Shown here: in pieces, positions 48,269-58,280 of the stretch
Position numbering within the stretch: the first letter of the stretch is position 1
Layout: the number at the start of each line of letters is the position of its first letter
The notes under the pieces: model-generated
The model's database searches: none
What the model was told of the DNA's origin: nothing
What the model saw: the letters and a program-made list of their open reading frames with translations, nothing else
Origin: Psychrobacter alimentarius
GTDB taxonomy: Bacteria; Pseudomonadota; Gammaproteobacteria; Pseudomonadales; Moraxellaceae
Assembly (NCBI RefSeq): GCF_001606025.1
Contig: NZ_CP014945.1
Span: 2,976,001 to 3,040,000, forward strand
Reading direction: 5' to 3'
Length of the DNA: 64,000 bases
Made by a program: the position numbers and the translations under genes

Positions 48269-48925
48269 ATGAATCCCGAATTTTGGCAAAATCGTTGGCA
48301 AGAAAAGCGTATCGGCTTTAATCAGTCTGAAGCAAGTCCGTTGTTAATAAAACATTGGTCAGAGCTAAACCTGCCAGCTGGTAGCCGTATTTTTGTGCCT
48401 TTGTGTGGCAAATCAATCGATATGGTTTGGCTAGCATCACAAGGTTATGACGTGATCGGTGTTGAATTGGTGGAATCCGCTGTACAAGCGTTTTTCAATG
48501 AGCAAAACATTAAGCCTACCGTATTTCAGCATGCAGAAAACCCAGCTATTACCTGCTATCAAGGCCAGCTTTTGGGTCAAAAAGTAGAACTATGGGTCGC
48601 TGATATCTTTGCATTAACGGCTGAAAATATCGGAATTGTTGACGCAGTTTATGATAAAGCGGCACTGATTGCTCTTCCAGCTGATATGCGTTCCAACTAT
48701 AGCGAACAATTACGTAAAATTAGCGGCAATGCGCCACAGTTGCTAATAACGCTCAATTACGATCAAAGTAAAAAGGATGGGCCGCCCTTCTCTATCAATC
48801 ATGAGCAAGTGCAGCAATATTATGGCAGCCATTATCAAATTGCTGAGCTGGCATCAGAACCCGCTTCTATAGGCTCAATGCCTGAGCTAACAGTCAGCGA
48901 GCAGGTTTGGCTATTGAGTGAATAA
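48269..48925 (+). CDS. tpm: Thiopurine S-methyltransferase family protein
   Basis: SAM-dependent methyltransferase of 218 residues. It begins with the family signature FWQNRWQEKRIGFNQ, then IFVPLCGKSIDMVWLA as the SAM loop, GVELVESAV, and DAVYDKAALIALP. Bacterial relatives methylate thiopurines and also selenium and tellurium compounds, so a detoxification role is likely. It stands alone after msrA. Confidence 0.9.
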   Translation: MNPEFWQNRWQEKRIGFNQSEASPLLIKHWSELNLPAGSRIFVPLCGKSIDMVWLASQGYDVIGVELVESAVQAFFNEQNIKPTVFQHAENPAITCYQGQLLGQKVELWVADIFALTAENIGIVDAVYDKAALIALPADMRSNYSEQLRKISGNAPQLLITLNYDQSKKDGPPFSINHEQVQQYYGSHYQIAELASEPASIGSMPELTVSEQVWLLSE

Positions 48926-49140
48926 TAAACAGGTGATTCATCAAAAAAAAATGTAAAAAACCAGTGGTTATTAGATTTTCTATTTCCAAAAACCTCTCAC
49001 AATATCACGGTAACGTCAGCTTATAGTAACTGAGTGCTGCGATACCTTTTCTTTATTATTGAGATTGGTTACTCTAAGTCCATACTGCCATTAGTCGCTT
49101 TTATCTCCATTCACGATTTCGATGCTTATAGGATATTTTC

Positions 49141-50613
49141 ATGCGTTTGACTCCTTTCTCTACTTTATCGCTGCTTAGTATGGCAGTTGGCCTCAGTCTT
49201 GCCAGCACAGCACAAGCTGCGCGGCCACCAGCACCAGACTTATCCAACAGTGAGTTTCAACAATGTCTGGATAGACTGCAAAGCTCTAGTAAATTTAGCG
49301 GCGTCAACAGCTCTACTTTTAATAACTATCGCCCTACCCAGCCCGATCCTAGTGTGATTCAATCGCTCAACTACCAACCTGAATTTCAAAAAGACGTTTG
49401 GGATTATTTATCAGTGCTTGTAGATAAAGAGCGTGTCGAAGATGGTATCCGAGCTAAGCGTCAATGGCGCGATACACTCCGTCAAATCGAATCGCGTTAT
49501 GGGGTAAAAGCTGAGCACGTCTTAGGGGTATGGGGTGTCGAATCTAACTTTGGTCAGACTTTGGGCAAAAAACCCTTATTTGAGTCTTTAGCGACCCTAT
49601 CATGCTTTGATCGTCGTCAAAGCTATTTTCAAGGAGAGTATGCCAACGCCCTAAAAATCGTACAAAACGGTGATATTGCACCGAATGACATGACAGGCTC
49701 TTGGGCAGGTGCCTTTGGTCAAACGCAATTTATGCCGAGCACTTTTTTAGAATTAGCAGTCGATTTTGATGGCGATGGTCGTCGTGATTTGGTCAATAAC
49801 GTGCCTGATGCCTTGGCTTCTACCGCCAACTTCTTAGACAAACGTGGCTATCGTACGGGCGAGCCTTGGGGTTATGAAGTCAAGTTACCTAGTGGATTTT
49901 GGGCAGCCTCTAATCGCAAAGACAAAAAATCTATCAGCCACTGGCGCAACCAAGGCATCACGCTTGCCAATGGTAGCCCATTACCTTCTGACTTGAGTAG
50001 CGCAGGCTTATTGTTACCAGCTGGTATGGAAGGTCCTGCGTTTTTAGTCGGTAAAAACTTTGATACGTTTTACTCGTACAATGCATCAGAAAACTACGCA
50101 TTGGCCATCGCTCACTTATCAGATTTGATCACGCGCGAAGACAGCAGCAAAACCGACTTTGTGACTGCATGGCCGACAGACGATCCAGGTATCAGCCGCC
50201 AGCAAGCCAAAGATATTCAGCAGGCATTAATCAATGCAGGTTACGATATTGGCGGTGTTGATGGTATCATCGGAGACGGTACGCGCACAGCGATTCAACA
50301 ATACCAGTCTAGTCGCGGCATATTCCCAGCCGATGGCCGCGCTGGTCAAAAGTTCTATCGTGCCATTGTTGGCAATACTGCACCTAGTGGCGCTCAATCT
50401 ACCAATCAATATGCTCAACCATCAAATAGTCAGCCATTACAACCTGCTTCTGCTGACCGTATGGGACAGCTGATCCAACAGCAAACGACTCCTTCTAACA
50501 CTTACTCAACACAGCCATCGGCTCAACCAGCAAAATCTGGTAATGTGCGTTATCGCCGTGTCACTGATGCTAGTGGTGCTGTGAAGTTGGTTCGTGTGGA
50601 TGAAGGGTCGTAG
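49141..50613 (+). CDS. Lytic murein transglycosylase, MltB-type, with peptidoglycan-binding domain
   Basis: Cuts glycan strands to 1,6-anhydro ends. Order: Sec signal peptide (about 1-27, STAQA), SLT_2/GH103 catalytic domain (about 35-330) with catalytic E134 in GVESNFG and GAFGQTQFMPST, then a PG_binding_1 domain (about 345-400, ending GRAGQKFY) and a Gln/Ser/Pro-rich tail. There is no lipobox, so it should be soluble in the periplasm, unlike E. coli MltB. It has 490 residues. Confidence 0.92.
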   Translation: MRLTPFSTLSLLSMAVGLSLASTAQAARPPAPDLSNSEFQQCLDRLQSSSKFSGVNSSTFNNYRPTQPDPSVIQSLNYQPEFQKDVWDYLSVLVDKERVEDGIRAKRQWRDTLRQIESRYGVKAEHVLGVWGVESNFGQTLGKKPLFESLATLSCFDRRQSYFQGEYANALKIVQNGDIAPNDMTGSWAGAFGQTQFMPSTFLELAVDFDGDGRRDLVNNVPDALASTANFLDKRGYRTGEPWGYEVKLPSGFWAASNRKDKKSISHWRNQGITLANGSPLPSDLSSAGLLLPAGMEGPAFLVGKNFDTFYSYNASENYALAIAHLSDLITREDSSKTDFVTAWPTDDPGISRQQAKDIQQALINAGYDIGGVDGIIGDGTRTAIQQYQSSRGIFPADGRAGQKFYRAIVGNTAPSGAQSTNQYAQPSNSQPLQPASADRMGQLIQQQTTPSNTYSTQPSAQPAKSGNVRYRRVTDASGAVKLVRVDEGS

Positions 50614-50636
50614 TATTAAATGATCTAATGGGTACA

Positions 50637-50669
50637 AAAAAGGCCACGCTGATAGAAGCGTGGCCTTTT
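50637..50669. terminator. Terminator after lytic transglycosylase
   Basis: Perfect stem AAAAGGCCACGCT/AGCGTGGCCTTTT with a 6-nt loop. Confidence 0.92.
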
Positions 50670-50740
50670 ATATGGTTTATAACATTAATGATGCAGAGCT
50701 CTAAATATCAGTAATGAATGGCAGTTAGCCCGAAAAGAGC

Positions 50741-51040
50741 CTAGACAATCGGTGGTGGATTCGGTTTGCCATTGTCACCGTTCCAATTCTCACGCGCCTT
50801 CTCATCCAAATCGGCTGGCGTTTTTGGCTCCCATTTGCCGTTTTCTTTCCAAGTGGCATCGCCCCAATCCGCATCTTCTTCTTTTCTATCTAGCTCTTTA
50901 TACACTTGGCTTGGATCAATACCGCGACGCTTCATATCTGCTATTTGCTCTTCTAAAGTATGAAACTTCTCAGCATCATGCATGGACTTTTCTAAACCAT
51001 CCAATTCTTTTAATAATTCATCATTTTTAGAGTTACTCAT
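50741..51040 (-). CDS. Small acidic protein, unknown function
   Basis: A 99-residue charged protein. The first 45 residues look like a coiled coil or helical hairpin; the second half holds DWGDATWKENGKWEP and ends in a Pro-rich tail. No signal peptide or membrane helix. A good AAGGAG site precedes the ATG. No family recognised. Confidence 0.7.
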   Translation of the reverse strand: MSNSKNDELLKELDGLEKSMHDAEKFHTLEEQIADMKRRGIDPSQVYKELDRKEEDADWGDATWKENGKWEPKTPADLDEKARENWNGDNGKPNPPPIV

Positions 51041-51285
51041 GGTGCACTCTCCTTAACTAGTCCGTATTGTTTGATGCATTTATAATTTTAGTACAAGTAA
51101 TAAAATAAAACTCCTACCTTATAAACTTTATTATCGTTAGTCTCATCCTATTTCACAACCGTTAGCGCGTATGCTTTGTATTACAAAACGTAGTCTTGGC
51201 TATACATACATTGATACTATGCTAGACATCCTTCTTATAAAAGTATATTAATGCCGTCAACAGTCAGTACGGGACGATAATAATC

Positions 51286-52272
51286 TCACTCTTCAGTATT
51301 TAACAAACTTTTTGCATAAAATGTCAATTTCCAAAGCTCTTGTGAGACTCGATTGCCATAAGTGGTGAGTTGTATCCAATTTGCACTGACCAATTGCCGC
51401 TGCAGTTTATTAAAGTCATCTTGAGAAATTTGACAGCGCGAGACCGCGTGGACGTTTGGCATATCTTGTTTGATATCTTGTTCAGCTTTGGTTGCTATCA
51501 AACGATTAATGAAATTTTGCAGTCCATAGCTGGAAAAAGTCGTCGGTATTTTTATCAACACGGTCAGGACTTCCTGCCAAGTTAATATCATGCTTCTAGT
51601 AACATCTGTCAAATTACCGCCCTCATAGGCCTGAGCACTGTAATAAATATTGAAAGATTCTTGCAACGCTATTGGTTTGCTAACACTGTCGGTCATGACA
51701 TCATTATCAAAAGACTCATCTTTTTTGATGGCTTTACTATTAGACAGAAGATCGGAGAACCTTTCAGATACCGTCTGTTTGCTAAATTCAATGAGTTCTT
51801 CACTGCCTCTTGCCCAGCCTCCTACCACTTTGTGATGGCTCAATGTACTGTAGTAAGCCTGCACTATAAGTTGGTCGATGTCTTCTTCTGTATCGTAATA
51901 ATAAAGCTGATTGTCTTGTCTAACAACTAACTTGATAAACTCTTGCAACTGACGACTGATACTTGCATCCTGACGATGGTTTTTGATCAGTATGATTAAA
52001 GGCTTGGTTTTGGCTTTGGCATTCAAATAGCTCAAATGCATTTGGCTCACACCAGTTTTTTGTACTGTGCCGTAGTTGTCCCCGATTAGCATCAATGCAT
52101 AATCACAAGAATCGATACATTGTCGCCCATACAATGATGCTTTTGCCAGTTTACTGGACACATCATAAGTCAAAAATGCGCGGGTCTGAAAAAATATGGC
52201 TAGTCTGTCTAAGGCCAGTAATTGATCGTTGTCAGCGCATATAACATGGATATGGTAGCGGCGGTTTGGCAC
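51286..52272 (-). CDS. DUF4062-like (TIR-related fold) protein
   Basis: About 328 residues from a GTG start with AGAGG 5 nt upstream; an ATG 19 codons earlier is an alternative (52329). The N-terminal 140 residues resemble DUF4062: HVICADND, DSCDYALMLIGDNYG, a SQMHLSYLNAKAK helix and PLIILIK, the alternating strand-helix layout of TIR/SLOG-like folds. The C-terminal half is helical and unrecognised. DUF4062 domains often act in signalling or defence proteins, but this one lacks an obvious partner. It is downstream of murI on the same strand. Confidence 0.65.
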   Translation of the reverse strand: MPNRRYHIHVICADNDQLLALDRLAIFFQTRAFLTYDVSSKLAKASLYGRQCIDSCDYALMLIGDNYGTVQKTGVSQMHLSYLNAKAKTKPLIILIKNHRQDASISRQLQEFIKLVVRQDNQLYYYDTEEDIDQLIVQAYYSTLSHHKVVGGWARGSEELIEFSKQTVSERFSDLLSNSKAIKKDESFDNDVMTDSVSKPIALQESFNIYYSAQAYEGGNLTDVTRSMILTWQEVLTVLIKIPTTFSSYGLQNFINRLIATKAEQDIKQDMPNVHAVSRCQISQDDFNKLQRQLVSANWIQLTTYGNRVSQELWKLTFYAKSLLNTEE

Positions 52273-52437
52273 AATTACCTCTAGACTTAGGTCGTGACAC
52301 AATAGAATATGATGTAAGACAAAGCACAAATATCTTGTTTTTTACAGGCTAGCACATTCTAGTAAAAGTGAGCTCAACTTATTTCGATTAAATCTATACC
52401 AAAAGTGAGGCACCTATTTAAACATGAATAATAGCAA

Positions 52438-53457
52438 CTATTTAACATAGTATTGCAATATTGTCTCTTCACCAAGCAGGCGCTGTATCAAAACACTTAG
52501 TTTATCATCATATCTTGTGGCATAAAAAGTTAATGGATACTTAATGTCGACATTTGTTTTTTCGTTAATGTCTGAATGGTTATCTTCTGCTTCATTATTA
52601 GTACATGCAGACAGTTGGTTCATAACCAACAGCTGCTTAACTCGCTCAGCAATGGCCTGCCCAGAATCTACGACTTGCATAGACAGCTGTTGCCTTGCGA
52701 TCTCATCCAACAAAAATGGTTTAAAAAATGGGTAATGAGTACAGCCTAACACCAATTGATCAATGCCATCGTTAGCAAAAGCTTGTAATTGCTGACGCAA
52801 GCGTTCAGCGGTCGCATCCTGTTCTGGCATCCCTGCTTCTACCCACGGCACCAGTTGCGGATCAAAATACTTTACAACTTCTGTATGATTGGGTTTTGCA
52901 ACATTATCAATGACATCATTGAGCAGTGACCCATTTAAGGTGGCTTTAGTCGCCAATACAGCCACAAGACCACTTTTACTTGCCAATACGGCAGGTTTTA
53001 AGGCTGGTACTAAGCCGACGATCAATAATTGCGGATAACAGCGTCGGGCTTTTTCAAGTGCATAAGCTGAGGCACTGTTGCATGCCATAACAATGAGCTT
53101 ACAGCCTTGTTGATATAACCACTCCACTGCGGTCAGGGTCAACGCTTCAATATCTTCGCTATCGCGATTGCCATAAGGGACATTCAACGTATCAGCATAG
53201 TATACGTAACGCTCGGCAGGTAATTGCCGCGCTAAATGTAGATAAACGGATAAGCCTCCAATACCCGAGTCAAACACTCCAATGGGAGAGTTACAGGCGT
53301 TAGGCATTGTCCCTGTCTGGGTGGCCACTTCCTTTATATCTACTTCGTTCATTTTTACAAACGCACTGCCTGTGAAAGTATCTGTTCGTACTTTCACGAT
53401 ATTTATAGAATGATTTGCCGTAATATCCATTATCGCTTTCGTATCATTTTTATACAC
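52438..53457 (-). CDS. murI: Glutamate racemase
   Basis: Makes D-glutamate for peptidoglycan. Both catalytic cysteines are present (C126 in MACNSAS, C239 in LGCTHYP), with the DSGIGGLS and DTLNVPYG motifs. The reading frame begins at GTG 53457, giving 339 residues; the family core starts only near residue 58, so about 55 N-terminal residues are extra. In-frame ATGs at 53430, 53352 and 53307 are alternatives, none with a strong ribosome site. A short Asn/Glu/Asp-rich insert lies near the C-terminus (about 285-305). Confidence 0.88.
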   Translation of the reverse strand: MYKNDTKAIMDITANHSINIVKVRTDTFTGSAFVKMNEVDIKEVATQTGTMPNACNSPIGVFDSGIGGLSVYLHLARQLPAERYVYYADTLNVPYGNRDSEDIEALTLTAVEWLYQQGCKLIVMACNSASAYALEKARRCYPQLLIVGLVPALKPAVLASKSGLVAVLATKATLNGSLLNDVIDNVAKPNHTEVVKYFDPQLVPWVEAGMPEQDATAERLRQQLQAFANDGIDQLVLGCTHYPFFKPFLLDEIARQQLSMQVVDSGQAIAERVKQLLVMNQLSACTNNEAEDNHSDINEKTNVDIKYPLTFYATRYDDKLSVLIQRLLGEETILQYYVK

Positions 53458-53633
53458 ATGTCATCTTCATGCTATTTATCCAATTCGTAGTATGTATCTA
53501 AATAATGTTTGTCCAATTAGGAGCGCTACCAAATACAGTGTTTAATTCGTAAAATTATAATAGCTAATAAGTGGATTGCAATGAGTAAATTGCTGTGAGA
53601 AGGTTACTTTTGCCAAACTCATATCAATGACAT

Positions 53634-54347
53634 TTAATCGGCTGGCATCGAAATCTGATAAGACTCAGCGCCACTCTGTAAAGTAAGTACCGTTTCGCCA
53701 TTGCATTCTGTTAACTCACCAATCTCAGTCAAATGATAAAAAGTATGACGAGCAATAAGCGCAGTCAAGCCATTCCTAACGGTCATATAAGGTCTTACGG
53801 ATACTTCGCTTGTTTGCTCTTGCTTGTTGTCAGCTCTGACATTTGCGTTATGAGTCAGAGTAGGATTATACGCTTGTAATGTGATGGGATGCTCATTATC
53901 TAAACGTACCACATCCCCTGTCGTGGTCGTAAATTCTAGCCAACTTTCATCGTCTTCCTTGACAATACCCACATCATTAATGAATAACGGTGCATCTTCT
54001 ACTTGGATACGTAGTTTTTGTACTGGCGTCTTTAAGAAATACTCAGCAATACCGTCATGGTCTTCTTTCCATAAGATAGAAGCAAATAAGCTAACCAATG
54101 ACTCTCTGGTCACTTTTTCACCTTCATGCCACCACTCCCCATTTGATTTTATCACTAAGTCCATGTCTGCTACATTTTGAGGATGCCAATTTTCTAAAGG
54201 TGGTATGGCGCGCCCCTCACGTACCCCTGCCGTATCCTTTATATATTGACTGAGTGCGTCGATATCATTTAAATGGGAGGGCTGATTGTTTATGGTCTCA
54301 GTGGTCTTTTTACTATTTGCCATAGTGTTATTTATATTGTCATTCAT
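53634..54347 (-). CDS. DUF1285 family protein
   Basis: A 237-residue protein. After a polar 45-residue N-terminus comes the DUF1285 region: IPPLENWHPQNVADMDLVI, then SNGEWWHEGEKVTRESLV, and WLEFTTTTGDVV. Function unknown; the family has a two-lobed beta-rich fold. The start at ATG 54347 has AAGGAA correctly placed; the frame extends 12 codons upstream without one. It lies upstream of murI with a 176-bp gap, so co-transcription is uncertain. Confidence 0.83.
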   Translation of the reverse strand: MNDNINNTMANSKKTTETINNQPSHLNDIDALSQYIKDTAGVREGRAIPPLENWHPQNVADMDLVIKSNGEWWHEGEKVTRESLVSLFASILWKEDHDGIAEYFLKTPVQKLRIQVEDAPLFINDVGIVKEDDESWLEFTTTTGDVVRLDNEHPITLQAYNPTLTHNANVRADNKQEQTSEVSVRPYMTVRNGLTALIARHTFYHLTEIGELTECNGETVLTLQSGAESYQISMPAD

Positions 54348-54752
54348 CACGTATTCCTTTACTAAGTAGTCAAAGTTTGGCAAATCTATTATTACTATAA
54401 ATTTTAGTTTAGGGTATGATTGGCTTTTATCATTTTAGTACCCGTATTATTTCACGTTTACCTTAACACCGTTACTCATAAATGCGTGTCGTGTTTGTGG
54501 GATTTTTCTTTTATAATGAGTAACGGTTTTTTATTGCCCTGATAAAGTAAGTGTCGTATCAATGGCACATTTTACGTTATATATTGATATCCTTAGATGA
54601 ACTGTTTTTGACAGAAATAAGTCGGTTAATCTTGTCAACACGGTTTTTATTGGGCAGCCATATGTCTGAGTAAAGTTAGCGCCGCAAGTCGATTATTCAA
54701 GTGTTAAGCTAATGATGCCCTGAGATGAGCCACTAAAAGTTTAGGAGTAGGT
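54348..54752. other. Intergenic region, DUF1285 gene / ETF-QO gene
   Basis: No gene, terminator or clear operator seen in this divergent promoter region. Confidence 0.45.
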
Positions 54753-56603
54753 ATGCAAGAGCAAGACAATCAAAAGCCAGTCATTGATGGTGACACTGTG
54801 AATACTGACACAACAGTAGCGACAGAGACGGCAAATCTAGACAAAGTAGAGCAGACCGAAGAAGCGACGGTTGCTGAGGTCGCTGTAGAAGAACAAACGA
54901 CCCAACCTGCCGCTATAGACGACGTAGCACCTGTCGTAGCTGAGCCTGAAGTCGAACGTGAATCTATGGAGTTTGACGTTATTATCGTTGGCGGTGGACC
55001 AGCCGGTCTTTCTACTGCTATCCGTCTGCGTCAGCTTGCTATTGAAGCGGGTAATGATGAGTTTATGGTTTGTGTGGTTGAAAAAGGCTCTGAGTTTGGT
55101 GCCCATACTCTATCGGGCGCAGTTATTGAGCCACGTGCTTTGAACGAATTGATACCAGATTGGAAAGAAAAAGGCGCACCGCTAAACGTGCCCGCAACCG
55201 AAGATCGCTTTTACTACCTAAACTCAGCCACGCGCTCTACCAAAGTTCCAGATGCTTTGATTCCAGCGCCAATGCATAATAATGGCAACTATATAGTCTC
55301 ACTTGGTAATGTGGTTCGCTGGCTGGCAGTACAAGCAGAAGAGCTTGAAGTCATGATGTTCCCAGGTTTCGCCGCTGACGACATTTTATACAACGATGAC
55401 GGTTCCGTTCGAGGTATTCTAACGGGTGATTTGGGTGTGGCCGCCAATGGCGAAGCCAAGCCAAGTTTTGAGCCAGGTTATGAACTTCTCGCCAAATACA
55501 CAGTCTTTGCTGAAGGCAGCCGTGGTCATCTAGGCAAGCGCCTGATTAGCCGCTTTGGTCTTGATAAAGACTCAGATCCTCAGCATTACGGTATCGGTTT
55601 GAAAGAGCTATGGGAAGTTGCACCAGAAAAACACGAGCAAGGCGTCGTCATGCACGGTCTTGGTTGGCCGTTGACCGAAACAGGTTCTACCGGTGGCTGG
55701 TGGTTATACTTTGATGAAAACAATCAAGTCAGCTTTGGACTGGTCGCTGATTTGTCTTACCATAACCCATACATGTCACCGTTTGATGAGCTACAGCGTT
55801 TAAAAACCCACCCTGTCATCAAAAATGTCTTAGAAGGTGGTAAACGTATTTCTTATGGCGCCCGTGCCTTGACCAAAGGTGGGCTGAACTCCCTACCAAA
55901 ATTCACCTTCCCAGGTGGTGTATTGGTAGGTGATGACGCTGGATTCCTAAACCCTGCCAAAATTAAAGGCACACATACCTCTATGAAGTCAGGTATGCTC
56001 GCTGCCGAAGCAATCTTTGAAGCCACACAGGCTGGGCGTCAACATGATGAAGTGGTTGCTTATAGCACCATGTATAAAGAGTCATGGCTCTATCAAGACA
56101 ACTACGAATCACGCAACTTTTCGCCTGCGATGCACCGTATGGGTCAATTCATGGGCGGCGCGTTTATCTTCCTTGAGCACAACATCTTGAAAGGTAAGAT
56201 GCCATTCACTATACATGACAACCTCCCGGATTATGACCAGCTAGAGCGTGCCAATCACGCCTATAAACCGACTTATTTGAAGCCTGATGGTAAATTGGTG
56301 TTTGATAAATTATCGTCCGTTTTCATCTCCAATACCAACCATGCTGAAGATCAGCCGACGCATTTGAAATTGACAGACCCTACAGTTCCTATCTCGATCA
56401 ATTTGCCTTTGTATGCCGAACCTGCGCGTTTGTATTGCCCAGCGGGTGTGTATGAAGTGGTAAAAGATGCCGAAGGTGCTAAGTTTGTCATTAATGCCCA
56501 AAACTGTGTGCATTGCAAAACCTGTGATATTAAAGACCCATCACAGAATATCACTTGGGTAACACCAGAAGGCGGCGGCGGTCCTAATTATCCCAACATG
56601 TAG
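54753..56603 (+). CDS. Electron transfer flavoprotein-ubiquinone oxidoreductase
   Basis: Inner-membrane-associated flavo-iron-sulfur enzyme that passes electrons from ETF, and so from acyl-CoA dehydrogenases, to ubiquinone. FAD-binding GGGPAG lies at 80-85, GAHTLSGAV follows, VGDDAGFLNPAKIKGTH is the second FAD region, and the C-terminal 4Fe-4S site uses Cys in LYCPAG and in NCVHCKTC. An acidic, Thr/Glu/Val-rich N-terminal extension of about 68 residues precedes the usual start. AGGAGT directly before the ATG shows that the long form is the translated one. It works with FadBA. Confidence 0.93.
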   Translation: MQEQDNQKPVIDGDTVNTDTTVATETANLDKVEQTEEATVAEVAVEEQTTQPAAIDDVAPVVAEPEVERESMEFDVIIVGGGPAGLSTAIRLRQLAIEAGNDEFMVCVVEKGSEFGAHTLSGAVIEPRALNELIPDWKEKGAPLNVPATEDRFYYLNSATRSTKVPDALIPAPMHNNGNYIVSLGNVVRWLAVQAEELEVMMFPGFAADDILYNDDGSVRGILTGDLGVAANGEAKPSFEPGYELLAKYTVFAEGSRGHLGKRLISRFGLDKDSDPQHYGIGLKELWEVAPEKHEQGVVMHGLGWPLTETGSTGGWWLYFDENNQVSFGLVADLSYHNPYMSPFDELQRLKTHPVIKNVLEGGKRISYGARALTKGGLNSLPKFTFPGGVLVGDDAGFLNPAKIKGTHTSMKSGMLAAEAIFEATQAGRQHDEVVAYSTMYKESWLYQDNYESRNFSPAMHRMGQFMGGAFIFLEHNILKGKMPFTIHDNLPDYDQLERANHAYKPTYLKPDGKLVFDKLSSVFISNTNHAEDQPTHLKLTDPTVPISINLPLYAEPARLYCPAGVYEVVKDAEGAKFVINAQNCVHCKTCDIKDPSQNITWVTPEGGGGPNYPNM

Positions 56604-56651
56604 ACCAGAGTTGCATTGATTTTAGTTTTGATCACTCAATCATACGCCAAT

Positions 56652-56682
56652 AAAAAACCGCTCTCGAAAGGGCGGTTTTTTT
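56652..56682. terminator. Bidirectional terminator, ETF-QO / AGCS gene
   Basis: AAACCGCTCT/AGGGCGGTTT stem with one G-U pair and a 4-nt loop, flanked by A- and T-runs. Confidence 0.87.
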
Positions 56683-56783
56683 ATATCTATCTTTTTACAA
56701 CAATATATAGTCAATTCAATCTAAGAATAATGCTTATTCTAGGCAGTACTCTTATCTTGAAATGACAATATGAATAGCTTTTA

Positions 56784-58280
56784 TCAATCCGTCCAAGCAT
56801 CGCGATTGGCTTCATCTCTTAGCTTCACAAAATTATTGGGATCGAATTTTATTTGATCTCCCGTTTTGCCTTCTTTAACTTGACGTTCATAATCACGTAA
56901 GACTCTTAGTGCCACTGGAGACAGCATCAAAATAGCAAACAAGTTGACCAATGCCATGAGACCCATCGATAAATCAGCAAAGTTCCATATTGCTGGTAAG
57001 CTAGCGACAGCACCCACAAATACCATACCGAGTACCATAAAGCGGAATATCATGATCATGACTTTGGCATTTTTGGCACCAGAGATGAACTCAAGATTCG
57101 ACTCGCCATAACTATAGTTGGCAATGATAGAGGTAAATGAGAAAAAGAAAATCGCAATGGCGACGAACGTCACACCCAAATCACCAACATATTGCGATAA
57201 GGCTAACTGAGTTAATTGAATACCTTCTTGTTCAACGTTTGGATCGACCACACCAGACAATATGATGATTGAAGCCGTTGCTGTACAGATAACAAGAGTA
57301 TCTAGAAAAACACCCAGCATTTGCATAAACCCCTGCACCGCTGGATGATCAGGATGGCTCTTTGCCGTTGCCGCCGCGTTCGGTGCTGAACCCATACCCG
57401 CTTCGTTCGAAAACAAACCACGTTTGATACCATTGATCATGGCCTGAGCGATGCCGTAACCAATCACACCACCTGCTGCTTGCTCAAAGCCAAAGGCTGA
57501 TTTGACAATCAAGGCAACCGCCGCTGGAAACTGGCTAAAGTTAGTAACAATGATGAATAGCGCCAATAAAATATATAAAATCGCCATCACAGGTACAATC
57601 TTACCAGCAATACGAGCAACTGAACGCAGACCACCAAATACCACTGGCGCAACCAATACGACCAATATCAATCCGGTCATCCATGTTGGAACGCCAAAAG
57701 CCTCATTAGTCGCTTGAGCAATCGTATTTGACTGTACACCGTTGAATGCCAGACCAAAAGCAACCAACAAACATAGCGAGAAAAATATCGCTAGCCAGCG
57801 CATTCCTAGGCCTTTCTCAATGTAATAAGCTGGTCCACCGCGGTACACATTGTCTGTATGAGGCACTTTATAAGCCTGTGCTAGCGTTGACTCTATGAAA
57901 CTGGTCGACATACCGACGAGAGCCGTCATCCACATCCAAAACACTGCACCTGGACCACCAAGATAGATCGCGATTGCGACCCCTGCTAAGTTACCTGTAC
58001 CGACGCGCGCGGCTAATGATGTCATTAAAGCTTCAAATGAGCTGATACCACCATCTTTGCGACCTTGGTTCGAAACACGTAATAATTTCCACATATGGCC
58101 AAAATGGCGAAACTGAATAAAGCGTGTGGCGATAGTGAAGTAAAGACCAGCGCCAATCAATACGAACATTAATAATCCATACCAAGGGTTGCTAGCAACC
58201 AACCATTCATTGTTTCCCCAAATAATACTGACACCATAATTTACGATGCTATTAAACCAACCAGCTATCCCTTCGGTCAT
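56784..58280 (-). CDS. Sodium:alanine/glycine symporter (AGCS family)
   Basis: A 498-residue inner-membrane transporter with about eleven helices. AGCS signatures are clear: ALMTSLAARVGTGNLAG near residue 85, GGPGAVFWMW, RGGPAYYIEKGLG and SNEAGMGSAPNAAA. It should import alanine or glycine with sodium. The last 40 residues are cytoplasmic and charged. It is divergent from the symporter pair across an 880-bp gap. Confidence 0.93.
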   Translation of the reverse strand: MTEGIAGWFNSIVNYGVSIIWGNNEWLVASNPWYGLLMFVLIGAGLYFTIATRFIQFRHFGHMWKLLRVSNQGRKDGGISSFEALMTSLAARVGTGNLAGVAIAIYLGGPGAVFWMWMTALVGMSTSFIESTLAQAYKVPHTDNVYRGGPAYYIEKGLGMRWLAIFFSLCLLVAFGLAFNGVQSNTIAQATNEAFGVPTWMTGLILVVLVAPVVFGGLRSVARIAGKIVPVMAILYILLALFIIVTNFSQFPAAVALIVKSAFGFEQAAGGVIGYGIAQAMINGIKRGLFSNEAGMGSAPNAAATAKSHPDHPAVQGFMQMLGVFLDTLVICTATASIIILSGVVDPNVEQEGIQLTQLALSQYVGDLGVTFVAIAIFFFSFTSIIANYSYGESNLEFISGAKNAKVMIMIFRFMVLGMVFVGAVASLPAIWNFADLSMGLMALVNLFAILMLSPVALRVLRDYERQVKEGKTGDQIKFDPNNFVKLRDEANRDAWTD

